Assembly: GCA_905183005.1 (NCBI GenBank)
Contig: CAJJDO010000006.1
Location: forward strand, 418,035 to 482,034
Source of the DNA: Paramecium pentaurelia
Lineage: Eukaryota; Ciliophora; Oligohymenophorea; Peniculida; Parameciidae
Direction: 5' to 3'
Length of the DNA stretch: 64,000 nucleotides
The notes below the pieces were generated by a model. It was not told where the DNA came from and did not search any database. It worked only from the letters and a program-made list of their open reading frames with translations. A program made the position numbers and the translations under genes. Of this stretch, positions 60,939-64,000 are shown one piece after another; position 1 is the stretch's first letter; each line of letters opens with the position of its first letter.

Positions 60939-63266
60939 ATGGATGTGGAATTAAGATTATAATACTTAGCACCATAAATGCATATTGAATAAATAAGCAT
61001 ATTTATTACACTTACAACTACTGATAATTTAATCTAATCAGTTAGTAAAACAATCTAACTTAAATCTGATCAGTTTACTTTATTTCTTTTTAAATATGGC
61101 TTCCAGGTTTTCTTTATTTATATTAAAGATTCGCATAGTGCATGGTTGGGATATTGATAATATAGAACCTCTAGATATTTTATCTATTAAAGTTCTAGAT
61201 CCTCATCTATCTTTTTCTCTTATAAAAGAGAAAAAACATTCAGAAGTAGATTTTAGTCCATATTTTTTTGAAGAATCTCATAATGATAAATAAATAAATT
61301 TGTATGATACATTTGTAGATAGAATCAAAGCTAATAAATTGGATTATATTGAAAAGCATTTAAATAAAGAAATAGCTAATCAAACAAATAAAGAAGGCTG
61401 GACGTTATTGCATTGGATTTGTTATTTTGGTAAATTAGAAATTTTGAAAGTCTATTTACCTTTTTGTTTAGATATCAATTAAGAAACTTTAGATGGATGG
61501 ACTGCATTAATGATATCTATAAGATAATAGCATCTCTAAAGTAATGTTCAATTAATTATTTAGTAACTAGGTATTTGTTAAATTAGTAAAGTATCAATCC
61601 AAATTTAGTAACCTAATAGAGTAGTGCTCTTCATTTAGCATGTAGAATGGAAAACACCAAAATCATTTAAATGCTATAAGAAAAAGATGTTGATTTTTTA
61701 ATTTAAGATCGTTAAAATACAAATGTGTTTAATATTGCATCTTTGAAAATGTAGTTGTTTTTATTGGGATTGGTTAATAAAATGCCATTAGTAACAGAAA
61801 TCTAATTATTTTCCTAAATCAATCCATTTATTGCAAAAGGAACTTATTTTTCACCTGGTTCCAGTCCTTGGACAATAAAATAAAGATATTTAGTCATAAA
61901 TCCTTTAGGTGATCATTTAATAAGGTATACAGATAAATGTTAGACTGAAATCAGAGAATCAATAAAATTATCTTAAATTTAATAGGTCAATTCTAATTAT
62001 TCAAGTTTTAAACTTAAAAAAGGATATTTTTATATATAATTGCAAGGAGAGAGTCATCATGATTTAATAATAGGTTTACCAACAATAGATCATTTATCAA
62101 GATGGTCAGCTCTAATTAAAAAAGGTATAACCTATACAAAAAATGTTGCTACTGGATTGTAACTAAACAATATATTCATTAAATTAGAAGAAATCGACTT
62201 AGATTCTCCTCCTTCAAGTATTGCTCCAAAAAGAGATAGTTAGACACCCATAAGACGTAAGATTTCTGATTTATCATCTTTGATGCCTAAATTAACTCAT
62301 TAGATTCCTAAATTTAAAGATTTCGTTTTAAAATCTCTTTTAATGAGTGATTAAATAAGCTGTATTTTTAAAGCTTATTGTGAATTAGATGGATCAACAT
62401 ATGCTTTAAAATGTCTCAACAAATAATTATTAATTTAAAATGGTCTTCTTGGAGAAGCTATACATGAAGTTCGTACATTAACTTCAGTGGATAATCCATA
62501 TATAATATAATTATAGTATGCTTTTCAAACTCCTAAGTATTTATATTTGGCATTTGAACATTGTAATGGTGGTAGTTTATACTCTATTTTAAATGCTCTA
62601 GAAAGAATTACAATAAGTTAAGCTAAATATTATCTAAGTCAAATTTTAATAGCTTTAGAATATTTGCATAGTTAGAATATTATTTATAATAATCTCTGTT
62701 TGAATAATGTATTGTTGACATCAAAGGGAAGTATTAAATTAATAGGACTTCAAAATTATGGTTTTTAATCAATCTACTATAAGACTCCTGAATATTTGGA
62801 TGAGGGGAAAATTGGAAAATGGACTGATTATTATTAATTTGGAATATTAGCATTTGAACTTTTATCTGGATGTCATCCATTTTAGGGTAATACTAGTAAT
62901 TAAATTATTTTGGGTATTTTGACATGTCAAATAAACTACCCTTAATATTTTAGCAAGGTATATTGATAATTTAAAATAGGAAGCAATAAATCTAATAAAT
63001 AAATTGACAAACAAAAATTATGAAAAACGAATAAATTTTTAGCAAATTAGATAACATCCTTTTTTTAATGATACTAATTGGGAGTAATATTGTTTTTAAA
63101 AATTACAAAATCCAATAAGATTAAATTAATTGAGAAATTATTTAAAATTAGAAAAGGTAAAATTATTAAATATATTTAGATTACATTTCAAGATGAGGAT
63201 TATGAATTGCATGATTAGATCAATTTTAAAAAGGTTATCCAATATGATTATATAAAATTTACTTGA
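60939..63266 (+). CDS. Ankyrin-PH-pseudokinase protein (AGC-like)
   Basis: About 745 aa, four introns (22, 23, 22 and 23 nt). The N-terminal half has ankyrin repeats (EGWTLLHWICYFGKLEILKV, DGWTALMISIRQ, SSALHLACRMENTKIIQMLQ). Then a PH domain (WTIKQRYLVINPLGDHLIRY, ending LSRWSALIKKG) and a C-terminal AGC-like kinase fold. In the kinase the ATP lysine is kept (YALKCLNKQLLI), but the catalytic loop reads IIYNNLCLNNVLL where AGC kinases have YRDLKxEN, and the DFG site reads IKLIGLQNYG. Both catalytic Asp are gone, so it should not phosphorylate. It retains the AGC tail (RINFQQIRQHPFFNDTNW). Probably a signalling scaffold. Confidence 0.9.
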
Positions 63267-63429
63267 TAATGTATATAATATCAACTGATTAATCTTATAA
63301 TCAAAGTACATTTTAATTTAATGGTTTACATTAAAATTGTTTATCACCTCTTTAATATAGATTTTATTAGTTTTACGACTAGAATTATATTTAAAAATTT
63401 TGATTTTAATTAGGGATTTTTTATTAAAA

Positions 63430-64000
63430 TTAATTTCTTATTTGTTGATCTTGTAATCCTCGTTATCCTAGAATACCTGTTTATATTTGAAGTACTGGTT
63501 ATCCTTATTATCCTGTAAAACTTGGCTATCCTTATTATCCTGGGTAACTTGGCTATCCTTATTATCCTGTAAAACTTGGCTATCCTTATTATCCTGTAAA
63601 ACCTGGTTATACTGATATTCCTGAGTAAGTAAGTTATCCTGGTAAGCCTAATTATCCTTAATTTCCTGGGTAAGTTGGTTATTATTTATGAAATCCTGTT
63701 TATCCCTATTTTATTTGCAAGACATATTGTTCTTATTATTGTAATCTTAATTATAATAATCTCAACATACCTTTGTTGTTAATAATTCAATTGTTAAGCT
63801 TATTAAGCAGCCTATGGAGTAAATTATGATTATTAGGTTTGACCAGATGCCATTGTGGATAATCTTTAAAATGGTTGTTATCCCTATTAAATTTACTGGA
63901 AATCTAGTTGGAGTGAATTTTATTTTTTAATCTATTTTTTATCAGAAGAACTATTAGCCTAATTTTAGGAAAATTATTGAAAGTTATTTTACAATATCTC
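63430..64000 (+). pseudogene. Degenerate Gly-Tyr-Pro repeat coding region (continues past window)
   Basis: Plus-strand frame rich in Tyr-Pro (CNPRYPRIPVYI, then GYPYYPVKL units, then SYPGKPNYPQFPGQVGYYL, then NPVYPYFICK). In-frame TGA codons occur at about 63487 and 63688 but the same composition continues on both sides. No intron that would remove them is clear. This looks like a decayed N-terminal repeat domain of the GYP-rich kind seen before calcium-binding or membrane-binding domains. The minus strand is also open through the repeat, so strand choice rests on the Pro/Tyr pattern. Confidence 0.4.
63489..63602 (+). repeat. 27-bp tandem repeat, about four copies
   Basis: Unit GGCTATCCTTATTATCCTGT followed by AAAACTT, about four copies, differing by a few bases (one copy has GGGTAA in place of GTAAAA). 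It encodes GYPYYPVKL on the plus strand. Confidence 0.85.

Noticed and set aside
1..64000. tRNA, rRNA, CRISPR, transposon or telomere repeats
   Set aside because: I looked for conserved tRNA arms, rRNA blocks, spaced repeats, transposase motifs and C4A2/C3A3-type telomere arrays by eye and saw none. A dedicated scan could still find a divergent tRNA.

Overview
The window is ciliate macronuclear DNA, and the evidence points to Paramecium. It is very AT-rich. Every long coding frame uses TAA and TAG as glutamine and TGA as the only stop, so standard-code ORFs are chopped up. Almost all genes are interrupted by GT-AG introns of about 19-32 nt (mostly 22-28), and I placed these by restoring conserved protein frames. 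One 6.4 kb gene has the cysteine periodicity, signal peptide and hydrophobic tail of a Paramecium surface (immobilization-type) antigen. Intergenic gaps are often only 9-70 bp.

Layout. 1-1466: peptidase S11 (D-Ala-D-Ala carboxypeptidase-like), minus, cut by the window start. 1993-3912: ciliate-type membrane protein. 4077-5976: leishmanolysin (M8) metalloprotease. 6139-8205: degenerate protein kinase, minus. 8256-8647: small charged protein. 8717-9342: membrane thioredoxin/PDI, minus. 9343-9501: 52-residue microprotein starting on the next base. 9624-11196: kelch-BTB protein, minus, followed by a one-N join and an exact second copy of 1,092 bp (11333-12424). 12842-15046: three GST units fused in one protein. 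15056-16936: orphan glycine-zipper protein, minus. 17374-18827: coiled-coil protein. 19236-19767: saposin/canopy-like ER protein. 20029-20874 and 21483-22592: two neighbouring three-repeat MYB proteins, minus. 23580-26153: PRP6 splicing factor. 26219-32157: giant furin-like receptor-type protein, minus. 33273-35421: methylcrotonyl-CoA carboxylase alpha-type subunit, minus. 35749-42114: surface antigen, minus. 42613-44699: ankyrin protein, minus. 44793-46390: PH-domain kinase, minus. 47632-48926: IFT38/CLUAP1. 49550-51251 AGC kinase, 51268-52293 MORN protein and 52324-53766 gamma-tubulin form a tight minus-strand run. 53826-57473: MORN protein with a giant Gln/Ser-rich tail. 57523-59605: glutamine-dependent NAD+ synthetase, minus. 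59621-60894: diacylglycerol kinase. 60939-63266: ankyrin-PH-pseudokinase. 63430-64000: degenerate Gly-Tyr-Pro repeat region.

The genes are functionally mixed (cell surface, cilia and microtubules, signalling, splicing, metabolism), as expected for gene-dense ciliate chromosomes. I saw no operon, rRNA, tRNA, CRISPR or transposon. The most unusual items are the triple-GST fusion with a C-terminal CaaX-like motif, divergent gene pairs with 0 and 15 bp between start codons, a pseudokinase on an ankyrin-PH scaffold, two similar hairpins at convergent gene ends, a CAAT microsatellite that decides a reading frame, and the unmerged assembly duplication. Protein lengths assume the introns listed and were checked for whole codon counts. 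Family assignments come from motif reading, not database searches.
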